Shown here: one piece after another, positions 22,501 to 32,065 of the stretch
Numbering within the stretch: position 1 is the first letter of the stretch
How the letters are laid out: every line of letters starts with the position of its first letter
Origin: Symsagittifera roscoffensis
Taxonomy: Eukaryota; Xenacoelomorpha; Acoela; Convolutidae
Length of the DNA stretch: 64,000 bases
Direction: 5' to 3'
Assembly (NCBI RefSeq): GCF_963678635.1
Contig: NC_087062.1
Coordinates: 67,811,415 to 67,875,414, forward strand
The notes under the pieces: model-generated
The model's input: only the letters and a program-made list of their open reading frames with translations
Told to the model about the DNA's origin: nothing
The model's database searches: none
Translations under genes and position numbers: made by a program

Positions 22501-24170
22501 TCTCTCGCCCGAGTTTCCACTAGTAGCGTGTGTATCGCCAAATCTGACAATTCTGATCCCGAGGTCGAATCCCTGTCTGAATAGGTGTTCATTCTTGAGC
22601 TTTCTGAGTTATCATCCGTCGAAGGTGTTGTGCTGGAGACTGCACGCTCCTCCAGATCATGTCTGTATTTCCTTCGCATCCATCTAAACTCCCCGGACAA
22701 AACCTTGTTCTCTAGGTCCTGTTTCTCATCAGGAATTTTCTCGTCTATCTCGGACTCCCCGGACAAATTCACTTGTCCCGGGTGTTGATCTTGTGATCGC
22801 TGGTTTTTCTCCTTATCCTTCTCCCCGGACAAATAGTCTTGCAGCAGATTTTGTTCTACAACTTCACCCTCTTTATCCCGGTCCACAAAGGTGACGGTTT
22901 TCTTTTGCTTGCCGCTCTCCTGTTCTTTCTGTCCGTATGAAGTACTGGTTAAAATCTCTTGGGGTATTGAGGATACTAGTTGCTGAACTATTGTCCTACA
23001 ATCCCTCTCGTTCTCTTCGTGCTGTCGTCTGGACGGCATGATCTTCACTTTCTCTCTGACTGTTAGCGATGCCACTGCTGCTGTCCACTCGGGGTCATCT
23101 CTGGTCACTTCTCTTTCTAACAATCCACCCAGTATCCGCATTACTTGTGGTGCGACTTGCACCGTTTTATCCAATACTGGGAGGCTGTTTATATTCATGC
23201 GAGAGAGTTCTTGCTGGACCAGATTCGAGCGCAGCAACAAATCCAAGGGGACCGGGTCCTCCTTGGACAGGATCTTTATCTCGGCTGCTTTCTCTACAGG
23301 TAACTCAGGGTGCCCTGGAATTGGATGTCCAGACTTATCCAACCATCTCGTTAAGGGAAGCGCTTCATAAGTTTCTTTGACCAGAAACGAGAATCCCTCT
23401 TTTATTTCCGCCTGATTGGCCTGCTTCTGCTCCAATCTTTCATAGAACTCAGTCTTCTTGCTGAGGCTGTCAGCATTCTGGTGTTTATCACGCATCCTAT
23501 GTTCGATTATCATGTGGTAGCCATCCAGTCTTACTATCCATCTACCAATATAACTCTGATCCATCGAGTAGGTCTTCAACCAGGATAACGCTCTGTTGTC
23601 CACGCGTAACTTGAAGGGAGCGCTCCCCAAGTATGCACGGTACTTCTCCACAAAGGTGACTACTGCAAACATTTCTGCTTTTGGTGCGCCATATTTCATC
23701 TCTGTGTCACTCAAGACTTTGCTGCCGTATGCAATGGGACGGAGAACTGTTCTTCCGTTCCATTCTTGCTCTTGATGCAAGATTCCTGAGATTGCCACCA
23801 CCGATGCGTCTGTGTCGAGAACATACATGCCCTTTTCTGTAGGCATGCCCAGCACTGGCGCTTCGCACAGTTCCCGCTTTATGTTCTCGAAAGTAACATG
23901 TGCCTCATCGTTCCATTCGAACTTTTTCCTTTTGTTGCGCATCAGCTTCTGCATCGGGTACACCTTGTCCGCATATCCTTTAATGAATTCACGGTAATAA
24001 TTGGCAAACCCCAGGAAGCTCATTAGCTGTGTGTCCGTCCTCGGAGCCTTCCATGTCAGCACAGCCTCTACTGCTTCTGGATCTGGCCTCACACCATGCC
24101 TGTCCACCATTCTTCCCAGGTACTTGATCGAATCCCTAAGGATTTCACATTTCGATGGTTTGCATTTCAA
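19590..24170 (-). CDS. pol: Pol: RT C-terminus, RNase H, integrase, macro-like C-terminal extension
   Basis: 1526 codons, in the alternative frame to the upstream ORF and with no ATG at the junction (first codon TTG). Residues 1-100 hold the RT thumb (KPSKCEIL, YLGRMV, LMSFLGFANYYREFI). RNase H spans 115-240 (LDTDAS, RVDNRALSWL, HQNADSLS). A linker of about 470 residues follows and holds three LSGE motifs. Integrase: zinc site H743, H748, C778, C781; catalytic D809, D868, E904 with 35 residues between the last two; GPF-type C-terminal domain near 1041-1060. The remaining 450 residues are an acidic stretch (1095-1250) and, at about 1378-1524, a fold resembling a macro domain. The catalytic residues of RNase H and integrase look intact. 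Confidence 0.95.
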   Translation of the reverse strand: MKCKPSKCEILRDSIKYLGRMVDRHGVRPDPEAVEAVLTWKAPRTDTQLMSFLGFANYYREFIKGYADKVYPMQKLMRNKRKKFEWNDEAHVTFENIKRELCEAPVLGMPTEKGMYVLDTDASVVAISGILHQEQEWNGRTVLRPIAYGSKVLSDTEMKYGAPKAEMFAVVTFVEKYRAYLGSAPFKLRVDNRALSWLKTYSMDQSYIGRWIVRLDGYHMIIEHRMRDKHQNADSLSKKTEFYERLEQKQANQAEIKEGFSFLVKETYEALPLTRWLDKSGHPIPGHPELPVEKAAEIKILSKEDPVPLDLLLRSNLVQQELSRMNINSLPVLDKTVQVAPQVMRILGGLLEREVTRDDPEWTAAVASLTVREKVKIMPSRRQHEENERDCRTIVQQLVSSIPQEILTSTSYGQKEQESGKQKKTVTFVDRDKEGEVVEQNLLQDYLSGEKDKEKNQRSQDQHPGQVNLSGESEIDEKIPDEKQDLENKVLSGEFRWMRRKYRHDLEERAVSSTTPSTDDNSESSRMNTYSDRDSTSGSELSDLAIHTLLVETRARDLDREVYQDPDSDRYLIPSGRVFDNAAVDLETIAVSKRSISLLPQKEVVRTDLQPFQQETQPLAKIWCVKMEEDTHQPNELNSQMRVMKTYLKARYRLSDLLRAQRNDRMTSNLKRWIENGAPDKGDLEEDSYRILRQYFMQKEGRLYLNKDGIVACRRREEDKVLYKYNAIVLPQLYQTELLFRSHDQMGHQGIDKVYQRILKRFEWPGMKKACEKWVTACLSCQQVKDPRKLRFPLQSIESSEFNEVVQIDHQKICMTDSGYNQVLVMIDHFTKYAEAVPCITASAEETCDHLINTWIARHGCPMTFQSDNGTAFVGEFTKELMRRSQVAQAHSTTYHPQTNDLVERQNRTLVSMLRVYCSRYMTDWDRYLPQVMGAYNSTQHSTTGVSPHMMLTGHEKSLPLTFFYPEYEGKKTSPQVYVRDVIRRQQELNDLCRRNTQQAHARQRKRFDKKAAGAKAYSVGDYVWVFQNVIPPKGTKKLLKKWRGPFMITEVHQEGRFYRLSTGRAAHYENIKPHNPSTEDWCIPADMEEGDYLMMDPACEVNEKGTREKNDGNEIVEEGTDTPLDLDPNEKIEADDETLPYAEEDWQDPEQTEVPKNLEPDLPFTIQTCQKDGTRPRKKYNPYGDDFVVDGIDLKKVVEEVVGLEEITVSQDFDIVDDHNDEWVDDWSKPEVEFDDEQQQSYEQDQTNLRVLEWLNEMTSDPKETSVTIQDVDRESAKYIKTERDDPSWAAQEGQLLIPASNLDLISGMRSTGKPMDIFVRGVGVGLTHTENLIIKKLRIVRETGELEAETGEEPKKPDIGRVVESYFNLPNEYSSNIILTDSDFILPNRTCVVAITADMSFRTALAADFKREYKNVEFLWKQRPGIGGVAALPPAVSQIPGKYLCFLVTRATEKQHVDPENLVLSLTRLRDFLVEMDVKELSLPVYDPNRGRLHPRELYALVHVIFSDTNIQVYLHKKYYLSIG
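19599..20039 (-). other. Macro-domain-like module at the C-terminus of Pol
   Basis: Residues ~1378-1524 of the Pol ORF show the strand and helix pattern of small macro domains of the TARG1/Poa1 type: CVVAITADMSFRTALAADF, then a Gly-rich turn (PGIGGVAALP), YLCFLVTRAT, PENLVLSLTRLRDFL, VKELSLPVYD and a final TNIQVYL strand. In that family the loop after the LS-P strand is Gly-rich and carries the catalytic Asp in TARG1. Here the loop reads DPNRGRLHP, so ADP-ribose hydrolysis is doubtful although binding could remain. The assignment comes from recalled family patterns, not from a search. Confidence 0.55.
20201..20211 (-). promoter_or_regulatory. Internal copy of the PPT-like 11-mer (site 1)
   Basis: TGTCCGGGGAG on the element strand. 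It is read here as V-R-G (FVRGVG), a different frame from the other three internal sites, so the DNA motif and not a peptide repeat is shared. Confidence 0.5.
22689..22831 (-). promoter_or_regulatory. Cluster of three PPT-like 11-mers in pol
   Basis: TGTCCGGGGAG on the element strand at 22689-22699, 22755-22765 and 22821-22831, spaced exactly 66 bases apart. All three are preceded by T and translate as LSGE in the linker between RNase H and integrase. The cluster lies about 10.2 kb from the element's 5' end, slightly past its centre. Two readings are possible: a peptide repeat, or internal plus-strand priming sites. Confidence 0.5.
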
Positions 24171-27100
24171 TGTGATCCTCCAGGGTCGGTGTCGCTATGA
24201 CTACATCATCCACGTAGCACATCAAGAGATTCCCGTACTTTTTGGTCACTCCTGTCAAAGCCTGAGACATCAGCCTTTGAAAAGTTGCTGTTGCATTGCA
24301 CAAGCCAAAGGGCATCCTCTTCCACTGGTACAACCCCAATTCGCACGCGAAACCGGTTTTCTCCCTATCCTTTTTCCGCAAGGGAACCTGCCAGAAGGCA
24401 GAACCTAAGTCCAATGTGGTGAAGAACTTGGCATCACCAAGTTTAGATAGGCTCTCGTCTATTCGCGGTATCGGGTACGCATCTTTTATCGTTACCGCGT
24501 TCAAGTAACGAAAGTCGCAATAAAATCTAAGCTGCCCCCCTTTCTTTTTCGCCATTACTACTCCGCAAGCCCATGGCGATTTCGAGGGTTCTATCATGTC
24601 GTATTCAAGCAACATTTCTATTTCCGCTCGGCACGCTTCCGATTTATGTGGCGTCATTCGCCTTGCGCCTTCCCTATGGGGAACGGCGCCCTCTTCTAGT
24701 TCGATTTCGTGTTCGACGAAATTACAGCAACCGATGTCCGCCTTATGTTTTGAAAATACCTCGGCGTTCCGATTTAGGAGGTCCCGCAATTTTTCAAAAT
24801 TTCCCTCACCTATTTTTCCTTTTAAATGTTCTATTTCTGGCAAAACCGGTTTGTCAGAATCTAGTTCATATGACGAGGGGCGTTCCGGAAAATTCGAGCA
24901 GCTTGATAAGCCGTCGTCCGTTTCGGATTTCATTGAAAACAATTTATGAATAGATTTTAATTCATTAATTCTCTTTAAGATTTTATCTTTATTTGCATGA
25001 TAAGGACAGTCTTTCACACTATATTTCTTCGAAATTTCTGTCTCCTCATAGTCGGTCCTCATCGGCAAGGCGTAGCCAAGCTTCTTTCCACGCTGGATTG
25101 AAACCGTGGTGTCCAGTGTGTTCAACAACACACTGACACACAGTCCGTTTCGCGTTACCGAGAAGCTCCGGCCTAAAATCACCGAACTTTGACTATTTGG
25201 ATTCGGTACTAAGCAAACCTGTTTACTATCACTCAACGAATTTAGATTTCTCATTCTAAAAATTGCTACTACAGCTTGTCCTGGTTGTAATTTTACTTTT
25301 CTATCCAAAAAAACTGGTACCTTATTTTTGTCTGTTATTATCCTATTAATTGGTCTCTTAACATACTTTCGGTCCGGGTTTCTAATCCGTATCAGACCGT
25401 TGTTCAAATCAATCATCACGTCAAAATTCCTGACAAAATCTCTGCCCAAGATGAATTGGTCGGCATCGTCCAGATTCTCTACCACCAGGAAGCTCATCCA
25501 AAGATCCCGTCCTCCCATGTGGAGGACCGTTATTGGTGTTCTTCCGGCTACGTAGATAGCTCCTCGATTGGCTGCAGCCAGTCGGAGATTCGTTGGAATC
25601 AGATCTTCCCGCGTGAAGCCCATTCTTTCCCAAGTTTTTATCGGCATCACACTCACTACCGCTCCTGTGTCCAGAAGCCCTGTGACTCCGATTTTTGTTC
25701 CGTTGGTGTCGAGCAGATGTGCTGTCACATCTGCTTCATATCCAATGTGTACTGCGTTTTGTTCCATCATGGCGTCATGGCCTATCCTGCGGACCTTGAG
25801 TTCCTCTTCTCCCATTTGGTCATCATAGATCTGCCCTATTTGGTCATCATCTGTTGTTACATAAGTCCTGGTGTAGATGCTGATCCCATCCACGTTCAGC
25901 ATCACTTGATACGGCCCATAGACTTCTAGGTAGCGTCCATGAAGTTTCTTCATGCGAGGGCCACCCGTCGTTAGTAGTGCCCTCACAGCCCTCGACTCGG
26001 TGCGTGGCTCCATCTGCCTCAGATAGTCTGCATATGTGTCCAAATGCATCAAAGTGAACTCAGACGGTTCACTCAGATTTCTGATTACCTGATGCCCTGC
26101 CACCGAGATTATCGACTGTATTTTACTTCCTTGCGGTGCCATACCGAACCTCTGACCAGAAATAACATTAAGTTTCATGCTCAAGCTGCTTGGTGCTTTT
26201 GCCTCTTCAACTTCCGTTGCTTCGAAGGCGTTCAGTTGCTCCTGCAATTTTTCATTCTCCAGCTCGAGTTTCACCTTTTGTTCAATCTCTTTCGTCACTA
26301 GTTCCTGCTGTACTCTATTTATAGCATCCCTCGCAGCTGCCCTATAAACGATTTTGAAGTCATCGGCCGCAGTTGCTGGTTCCGGTTCACGTGCTTCCTC
26401 TGTTACCGCTTGCATCTTCTTTGCCACCAGCTCTTGAGGTTTATCCTTTCTGCGTGCCTCCGCTTCACTCAAAAGTCGAGCCTTGCTGGCTTTCACTCCT
26501 GACAAAGCTTCTTCATGTCTTGGATGCTTGATGTCTGCCACTGCATCCCAGAATTGCGGACAATCTGATTTAAAATGACCTTCCAAGTTACAAAAGAAAC
26601 ACCTCGGGCCGAATTTCGCAATTACTCCTCTCAAGAAATCCTCATGATCCAACTCTGACGCATCTTCGTCCTCGAGGCTAAAGCCTATTGCTTTCATGCC
26701 TTGTTTGTAAGTTGGGCATGCTGACACATGATGGTCTGTTGAACTGCAATTAGCACAAGAACGTATCTTGTCCATATCATCCCTCGGTTTGTACCAATTG
26801 TTCCCTTGGTTTGCCGGTCCGTTGTTAAAATTTCCATAATTGTTCTTGTAATATCCAGATCTCGAAGGAGGTGTCAACAAAAGATACTCTTTTGATTTGA
26901 GCCTCAACTCCTCCGGTGTTGGCGCATTAGTTGATAGTGGTGTGTAATGCGTTGCTTGCATCGTACGAAGTTCGTCATTTTTCACACCATCGATGAATTT
27001 TGAGGCTACGGCCAGGTTCATCCTTCGGTTTGACTCATCCGGTTGGCTGCGTCTTCTCAGCATTTCCAAATCATCGAGAAATTTGTCTATTGTTTCATCT

Positions 27101-29160
27101 TCTCGTTGCCTCCGTTTCTCGAAGCGCATCATCGCCTGGTGCCCCTGCACCCCTGATCCGAAACGGTTTAACAAGATTTCGAAGATTTTCTCTGCAGTGT
27201 CACGTTGATACTGTTTCTTGGCCATGACACCGTTCAGGGCTGTCCCTTCTAAGTTGCTGGTGAGCGCGCTGCATTCCTGTCTCTCCGACAAGTCCTCTTC
27301 TTCGAAATGCAGCTTCATTACCTCTATCCAGGTATCAATACAGCCATCAGATTCGTCTTTGTAGCATCTTGGTTTCTTAAAGACTCTTCTGGACTTCTTA
27401 CTGCGTTCATTGGTTCTTGATAACCTTGTCAGGAATGTCTCCAAAGACCTGTTTAGGGGTTCAAATGCTGTGGCCATTGCCGTAGCATCCCTTGAGTGTC
27501 CTGCTTGAGTGTCCTCACACCTCGTCGAAGGCTCTGTATGAGGTGCATCCTTGCAATCCGAATCGCCGTGAGTGTTTCCCTCTTGACCTACATGACTCCT
27601 CTTCGGGCTTGCATGCCCCCTGTTGCCGGAATCACTTCTCCCAGTCGCATGTGTGCCTTGCGTTGGTCGTTCGTTCGAGGTTTGTCTGTTCCCCGTTGAA
27701 CTTGCTCTACTGCTCGGGCCCCATGCTGTATTACCCCTTGTGGCATAGCCTGATGAACTGCCCCTGCCTCTAGTGGATCCATACGTCTTCCTCCTTTGAT
27801 GTTCATTGAAGTTCACCCTCGGTTCCCTGCTTGGACCTCCCGAGTTCGGCTCTCCTTCTTTTGGTCCACTCTTGCTGCTTAGTAGCCCGTCCAACCTATC
27901 CATGATAGCCTGAGTTCGCCTCTCCATCATCGCGTCTATCTTTGTGTCAAGAGACCCAAGAGACTGCTCTTGCTGAATTCTTAATTTCTCCATGTCGGCT
28001 CTCAAGCGTAACTCCCTCTGTTCCGCCTCTCTTGTCATTCGCGACAAGTTCCTCGTCATATGTTCGTCCGTTCTTTCTTTCAAGCGTTTTTCGCTCCTGT
28101 CAACTTCTTGTCTGTTGCGGTTTATTTCTTCCCGCAGCCTTTCCCTCTCAATGTGAACTGCTCTTTCTAGTTCACTCATCCTTATCGACATCTGTTCATT
28201 TTGTTCTCCTAAACTGCCCACTATGTTGTTTAAGGCTTCCTCTAGTGCTGCCCCGTTATCCACGAGTGGCGTCACTAGTGGCGGTGTAACCCTGTCGGTC
28301 CCAGGTAACTTCGTGCTTGTCGAGATCCGGGCCTTGACTCTCTGCTTCAACGTCTTTTCATTATTTATTTCAGGATCCATTAACGCATTGCCGAGCCCTC
28401 TGGTTCTACTCTCTTCAGGTTGTGGCTCCGAACTTGTCCTAATCGCGAAGTCCTTTGACTGGCCCGGTGTGTTTGCCTCCTTGCTTATCGTTGTCACTAC
28501 ACCAAATTTGTCCATGGTTCCAGTCTCTCTTCCGACGTGTGCCTCACTCTCCTGGATCGAACTATTGAGGCTGACTTGAGATCCAAAGTCCCCTTGCTCT
28601 TCTTCATCTTCCTCATCCTCCTGGGACTCACCATCGTTTCCTGCTCCTCCTCCCATGCTGAATGGAAAGAAGTTTCCTAAGGTGTTCTTCATTCTTTCTG
28701 AGAACGATGACGACGTTGTTTGCTTCCCAGTTCCGCTTGCCATCATAGTGTTGTCTGTCGGAGATCTTCTAGTTGTCGCTACTTCAGTTGAGATGTCGGA
28801 CAGTTCCGACATCTCCTCTCGATCCAATGTCCCGGTGGAAGTGGCAAAATCATGGCCTTGTTCTACCGGAGTAGATTCACTCGCCAGCCTTCTGCCTCTC
28901 CCTTCCAGTCCATTTACTCCCTGGTTGTCGTTCATGGTATGGTCCGTATTGACCTCCACTTCTAACAGTTCTCTTCGCTCTTCTGAGGTCTTCTGACTTC
29001 TCGTTTCAACCATTCTGCCTGAAACCGTCTCCCCTTTATCGGACCGGGATCGCTTGATCCAATCCACAAAAGGATCGGTCATCGTTTTTCTTTGCTTTTC
29101 AGGTATGAATTTCCTAGAGCTATTACCTCGTTTTGGTATCCTTGACTTGTCTAGACTCAT
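24145..29160 (-). CDS. gag-pol: Gag-protease-RT polyprotein (frame ends inside RT)
   Basis: 1671 codons from ATG 29160. Residues 1-300 are low-complexity and acidic. A coiled coil spans about 315-425. A Gly/Ser/Arg-rich basic stretch (450-560) precedes a retrotransposon capsid-like region (about 600-760). Zinc knuckles are at 802-815 (CANCSSTDHHVSAC) and 854-867 (CFFCNLEGHFKSDC). A second coiled coil lies near 940-985. The aspartic protease has LLDTGAVVS (D1164) and ILGRDF (1238). RT starts about 1490 and shows LDLGSAFWQ (D1584), MPFGLCNATATFQ and CYVDD (1648-1652). The frame stops 15 residues after YVDD. The RT thumb resumes in the next ORF with about 16 residues missing, so this copy is probably disabled. 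The N-terminus before capsid (about 600 aa) is unusually long for a gypsy Gag. Confidence 0.93.
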   Translation of the reverse strand: MSLDKSRIPKRGNSSRKFIPEKQRKTMTDPFVDWIKRSRSDKGETVSGRMVETRSQKTSEERRELLEVEVNTDHTMNDNQGVNGLEGRGRRLASESTPVEQGHDFATSTGTLDREEMSELSDISTEVATTRRSPTDNTMMASGTGKQTTSSSFSERMKNTLGNFFPFSMGGGAGNDGESQEDEEDEEEQGDFGSQVSLNSSIQESEAHVGRETGTMDKFGVVTTISKEANTPGQSKDFAIRTSSEPQPEESRTRGLGNALMDPEINNEKTLKQRVKARISTSTKLPGTDRVTPPLVTPLVDNGAALEEALNNIVGSLGEQNEQMSIRMSELERAVHIERERLREEINRNRQEVDRSEKRLKERTDEHMTRNLSRMTREAEQRELRLRADMEKLRIQQEQSLGSLDTKIDAMMERRTQAIMDRLDGLLSSKSGPKEGEPNSGGPSREPRVNFNEHQRRKTYGSTRGRGSSSGYATRGNTAWGPSSRASSTGNRQTSNERPTQGTHATGRSDSGNRGHASPKRSHVGQEGNTHGDSDCKDAPHTEPSTRCEDTQAGHSRDATAMATAFEPLNRSLETFLTRLSRTNERSKKSRRVFKKPRCYKDESDGCIDTWIEVMKLHFEEEDLSERQECSALTSNLEGTALNGVMAKKQYQRDTAEKIFEILLNRFGSGVQGHQAMMRFEKRRQREDETIDKFLDDLEMLRRRSQPDESNRRMNLAVASKFIDGVKNDELRTMQATHYTPLSTNAPTPEELRLKSKEYLLLTPPSRSGYYKNNYGNFNNGPANQGNNWYKPRDDMDKIRSCANCSSTDHHVSACPTYKQGMKAIGFSLEDEDASELDHEDFLRGVIAKFGPRCFFCNLEGHFKSDCPQFWDAVADIKHPRHEEALSGVKASKARLLSEAEARRKDKPQELVAKKMQAVTEEAREPEPATAADDFKIVYRAAARDAINRVQQELVTKEIEQKVKLELENEKLQEQLNAFEATEVEEAKAPSSLSMKLNVISGQRFGMAPQGSKIQSIISVAGHQVIRNLSEPSEFTLMHLDTYADYLRQMEPRTESRAVRALLTTGGPRMKKLHGRYLEVYGPYQVMLNVDGISIYTRTYVTTDDDQIGQIYDDQMGEEELKVRRIGHDAMMEQNAVHIGYEADVTAHLLDTNGTKIGVTGLLDTGAVVSVMPIKTWERMGFTREDLIPTNLRLAAANRGAIYVAGRTPITVLHMGGRDLWMSFLVVENLDDADQFILGRDFVRNFDVMIDLNNGLIRIRNPDRKYVKRPINRIITDKNKVPVFLDRKVKLQPGQAVVAIFRMRNLNSLSDSKQVCLVPNPNSQSSVILGRSFSVTRNGLCVSVLLNTLDTTVSIQRGKKLGYALPMRTDYEETEISKKYSVKDCPYHANKDKILKRINELKSIHKLFSMKSETDDGLSSCSNFPERPSSYELDSDKPVLPEIEHLKGKIGEGNFEKLRDLLNRNAEVFSKHKADIGCCNFVEHEIELEEGAVPHREGARRMTPHKSEACRAEIEMLLEYDMIEPSKSPWACGVVMAKKKGGQLRFYCDFRYLNAVTIKDAYPIPRIDESLSKLGDAKFFTTLDLGSAFWQVPLRKKDREKTGFACELGLYQWKRMPFGLCNATATFQRLMSQALTGVTKKYGNLLMCYVDDVVIATPTLEDHIEMQTIEM

Positions 29161-29938
29161 TCTCTATTTGTCACTTTCCTATGCCTACTCTTGACTCAAT
29201 TGCTAGAGACCTTATAGTTTTATTAACAATAATAATGACACAACACAATAAATTCCACAAGATTCTATTAAATAGTGACCAAGAATCCCTGTATGTTGTC
29301 AGAGTACAGTTTGTATAAAATTTATTCACACTAACTGATTATCGGTCCAAAGATCTGGAAACTAGCACAATATGATGTTATCAGTCAATTTAAAAGATAG
29401 TGTATTCACTACCCAATCAAGCACAGTTTACGTTGATTTAAAATCAAAAACAAAAATATATATTGACACAATATGAATGTACATATTAAAAAAAACGTAT
29501 GTGTCTTGTACTCTTAGTCGGTCGCAGTACAATAGTCGAACCTGTCTTTTAAAGAAAAAGCTTTCCCTGCTTGGTGCTGCACCAAACAGACAAAACTTTG
29601 AAGGCAGTAATTTTCTCAAGTGGGCGTCTATTGCACCCACCGAGTACTGTGTTACCTATCTGCCTTCGGACTGCCCGAGCTAGACCTACTAAAATCCTCA
29701 GGGCAGTCACTTTTCCCAAAAACGTATTATGTTTCAATCCACACCAATGAGTCACGCTCTTTTTAATTTAGACTTAGTGTCGCGAATATCCGAGTTCGGA
29801 CCTGTTTTGTATTAGTCTGGTTCTTTTTGAAAGGCAAGTTACCAGTGCAGTCACTGATACCTAGCCTGTGTATTAATAACCTAATACCTCTCGCTTTTTA
29901 GTCTTTCTTTCGTTTACCTAAGTCCTTAATAAAATAAT

Positions 29939-31520
29939 ACCCCTCCGGATTGGCACAAATAGGACCCTTCCGGACTGTCAGAATATAGACCCCTCCGGAT
30001 TGGGACCTCTCCGAATTAGCAACTATATTCGGACCCCTCCGGTTTTGTGGAAAGTAGACCCCTCCGGATTCGGAGCCCTTAGCTCTGTCAAAGTAGCTTT
30101 TCGTAGTTTTCTTAATTTCAGCTTATACCCCTCCGGATACGTTCTGCGTTGCTTTTATGCTGTTTGAATTAACTGGGAAGGGTATAGGGTCCTTTCCTAG
30201 ACCCCTCCGGATTGAAGTTAAGGCACTTATTTGACAATTCACACTAACGGTGAAGGGTCTTATCACTTGCCTAATTTCGACTCTATTATGGTTGTCTTGA
30301 GCCTTCAGCCCTCCCTTTTTGTCTAGAACTGTCCTAAGTTACTTAGTTCAATCGCTATCAACTTTTGGTAGGGGTATAAGGGTTTTTCAGAAAAATTTAT
30401 AAAACTTGAAGGGTGTACCCCTCCGGATTTGTGTAATTTGCTAAAAACAATCTCAAAAAATTTCTCGCTCGTTTTTCCGGGAAATTTCCCGATCCTGTCA
30501 GTAAGCTCAGCTAGTCTCTGATCTATTGGTACCAAGATCAACTCGATATGCCCTGTAGTTCCAAAGTTATTAACCAAAACGTCTTTTTTGTAAACTCAAA
30601 AAATTTCTCACTTATAGGTTCCACCTAACTTTTTCCGCAATTCTGTTCCTTTCGACCTAAAAATTATTGATCCGAGCTCAGAAGGCCTATACTCTTCTAG
30701 TTCAATGCAAAAGACCCGATCTAAAACGCTTCTGTAGAAAAAATTTGCGAAAAACTATGCCACCTGGACCCCTCCGGATTGATGAATCCACCAAATCAAA
30801 CACGTTATGTTCGATTTCTCTGCAACCCGGAAGGCTTTCGGGTAGCGGGTTTTAAAACTCGTAGATTCATTAGTGGACGTTGTCCGAACAACTATTTTTA
30901 CTGTCCTAACTCAAAGATTTCAAAAAATTTTCTGATTTTATAGTGTTTCTTACTATCAAAAAATGGGAAAATTTGGTTTTTGGTACCAAACTAGTTCCAA
31001 CCACTTCCGAACTAAAGTTAACCGGTTCTACTTATTACAGTAGTGCAGTTACTATGTAACACACTAACTTAGCGCTTTTTTCCGTTTCAAAAAATATCGA
31101 TATCTCAAAAATCGCGACTTGTGGGGGGATCAAAATATCGCTATTTTGACCCTAAAAACCGGTCTGTTTTCGTTGTTTTTCACTGAAAAACGATATAAGA
31201 CTATTAATATAGGCTATATAAAAAATAATATTATTAATACTATACCCCTCCGGGTTTGTTTATTATCCGAATTAAGGTGCTTAACTCGGATATTCGCAGT
31301 TCGGTGAAGGGTCACTACAGTGCAGCACTGTCGAGCCCCCCACAGATTACTATCTTACTTTTTGTACCAAAAGGGATGCAAAACTTGTTAACGATACCCA
31401 ACAGTCGATTGTTGTTGTCGTTGAGCCCCTTCTTGTTGCTCCTTGTACTGCTTGCCGGATCGGTCTTCACCCAGGATCCTTCCGAATTGAGCGCAAATCA
31501 GCTGACCCTTCCGGATTGAG
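29939..31520 (-). repeat. Array of about 13 dispersed CCCCTCCGGATT motifs
   Basis: Motif starts (approximate): 29939, 29962, 29987, 30004, 30031, 30056, 30125, 30199, 30415, 30766, 31240, 31473, 31503. Most read ACCCCTCCGGATT on the plus strand; a minority have CCCTTCCGGA or CCGAATT. The unique sequence between them is unrelated, so this is not a simple satellite. Related CCTTCCGGATT and AATCCGGAAGG sites occur in both LTRs. All but the LTR inverse sites face the same way. Confidence 0.85.
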
Positions 31521-32050
31521 CGCAATTTATCATTAACGTGCTTAAATGCTCAAATAACCCTACAGTACAAGCCTCACAAACGGGCTACAAAATTGATCGT
31601 AACAATCCTGACTGATATAAATGCCTGTAACAACAGTATATCTAACAACAACAAACGGGAGGGTTGAATCACATCTTGTCTGGGGGGATGATTTCTACTG
31701 ATTTTTTTACTTTTTTTCTGTTTTTGGTTTTTTCGGTTATTTTTTATGTTTTTTGTTTTTCTTGGGTACTATACTACTTTTTGTTTGGTTTTACTTATAT
31801 CTTTAAGTGTTTTTGGTCACCAACCACTCAGGGGACGAGGAGACGGCCGATCCCCCCACCCTTCCTGGTTCGTGAATTTTCGGTCTTAACTAGGTTAAAA
31901 AACTATTCACGGCAATCCGGAAGGCCTCCGCGTTCCGAACTACCCTTCCGCCCCGGCGGCTTAGGCCTATTAAGGGCGTTAATGTGAGCATCCGCTCGGC
32001 GCGGAGTGCTCGTTAACGGTTCCGCCGGTCATGATGTTATAAAAGAATAA

Positions 32051-32065
32051 CACCCAGGAGCGCCA
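32051..32065 (-). promoter_or_regulatory. Candidate tRNA primer-binding site
   Basis: On the element strand TGGCGCTCCTGGGTG begins 12 bases after the 5' LTR. TGG is the complement of a tRNA CCA end. The spacing is slightly long for gypsy elements and I cannot name the tRNA. Confidence 0.4.

Noticed and set aside
24145-24170. Overlap between the two large pol ORFs as a programmed ribosomal frameshift
   Set aside because: The overlap falls inside RT, and conserved-length sequence is missing there. A deletion explains it better than recoding.
31664-31987. Plus-strand frame with a Phe-rich hydrophobic stretch resembling a membrane segment
   Set aside because: It is a translation of a T-rich block in the retroelement leader, antisense to the element.
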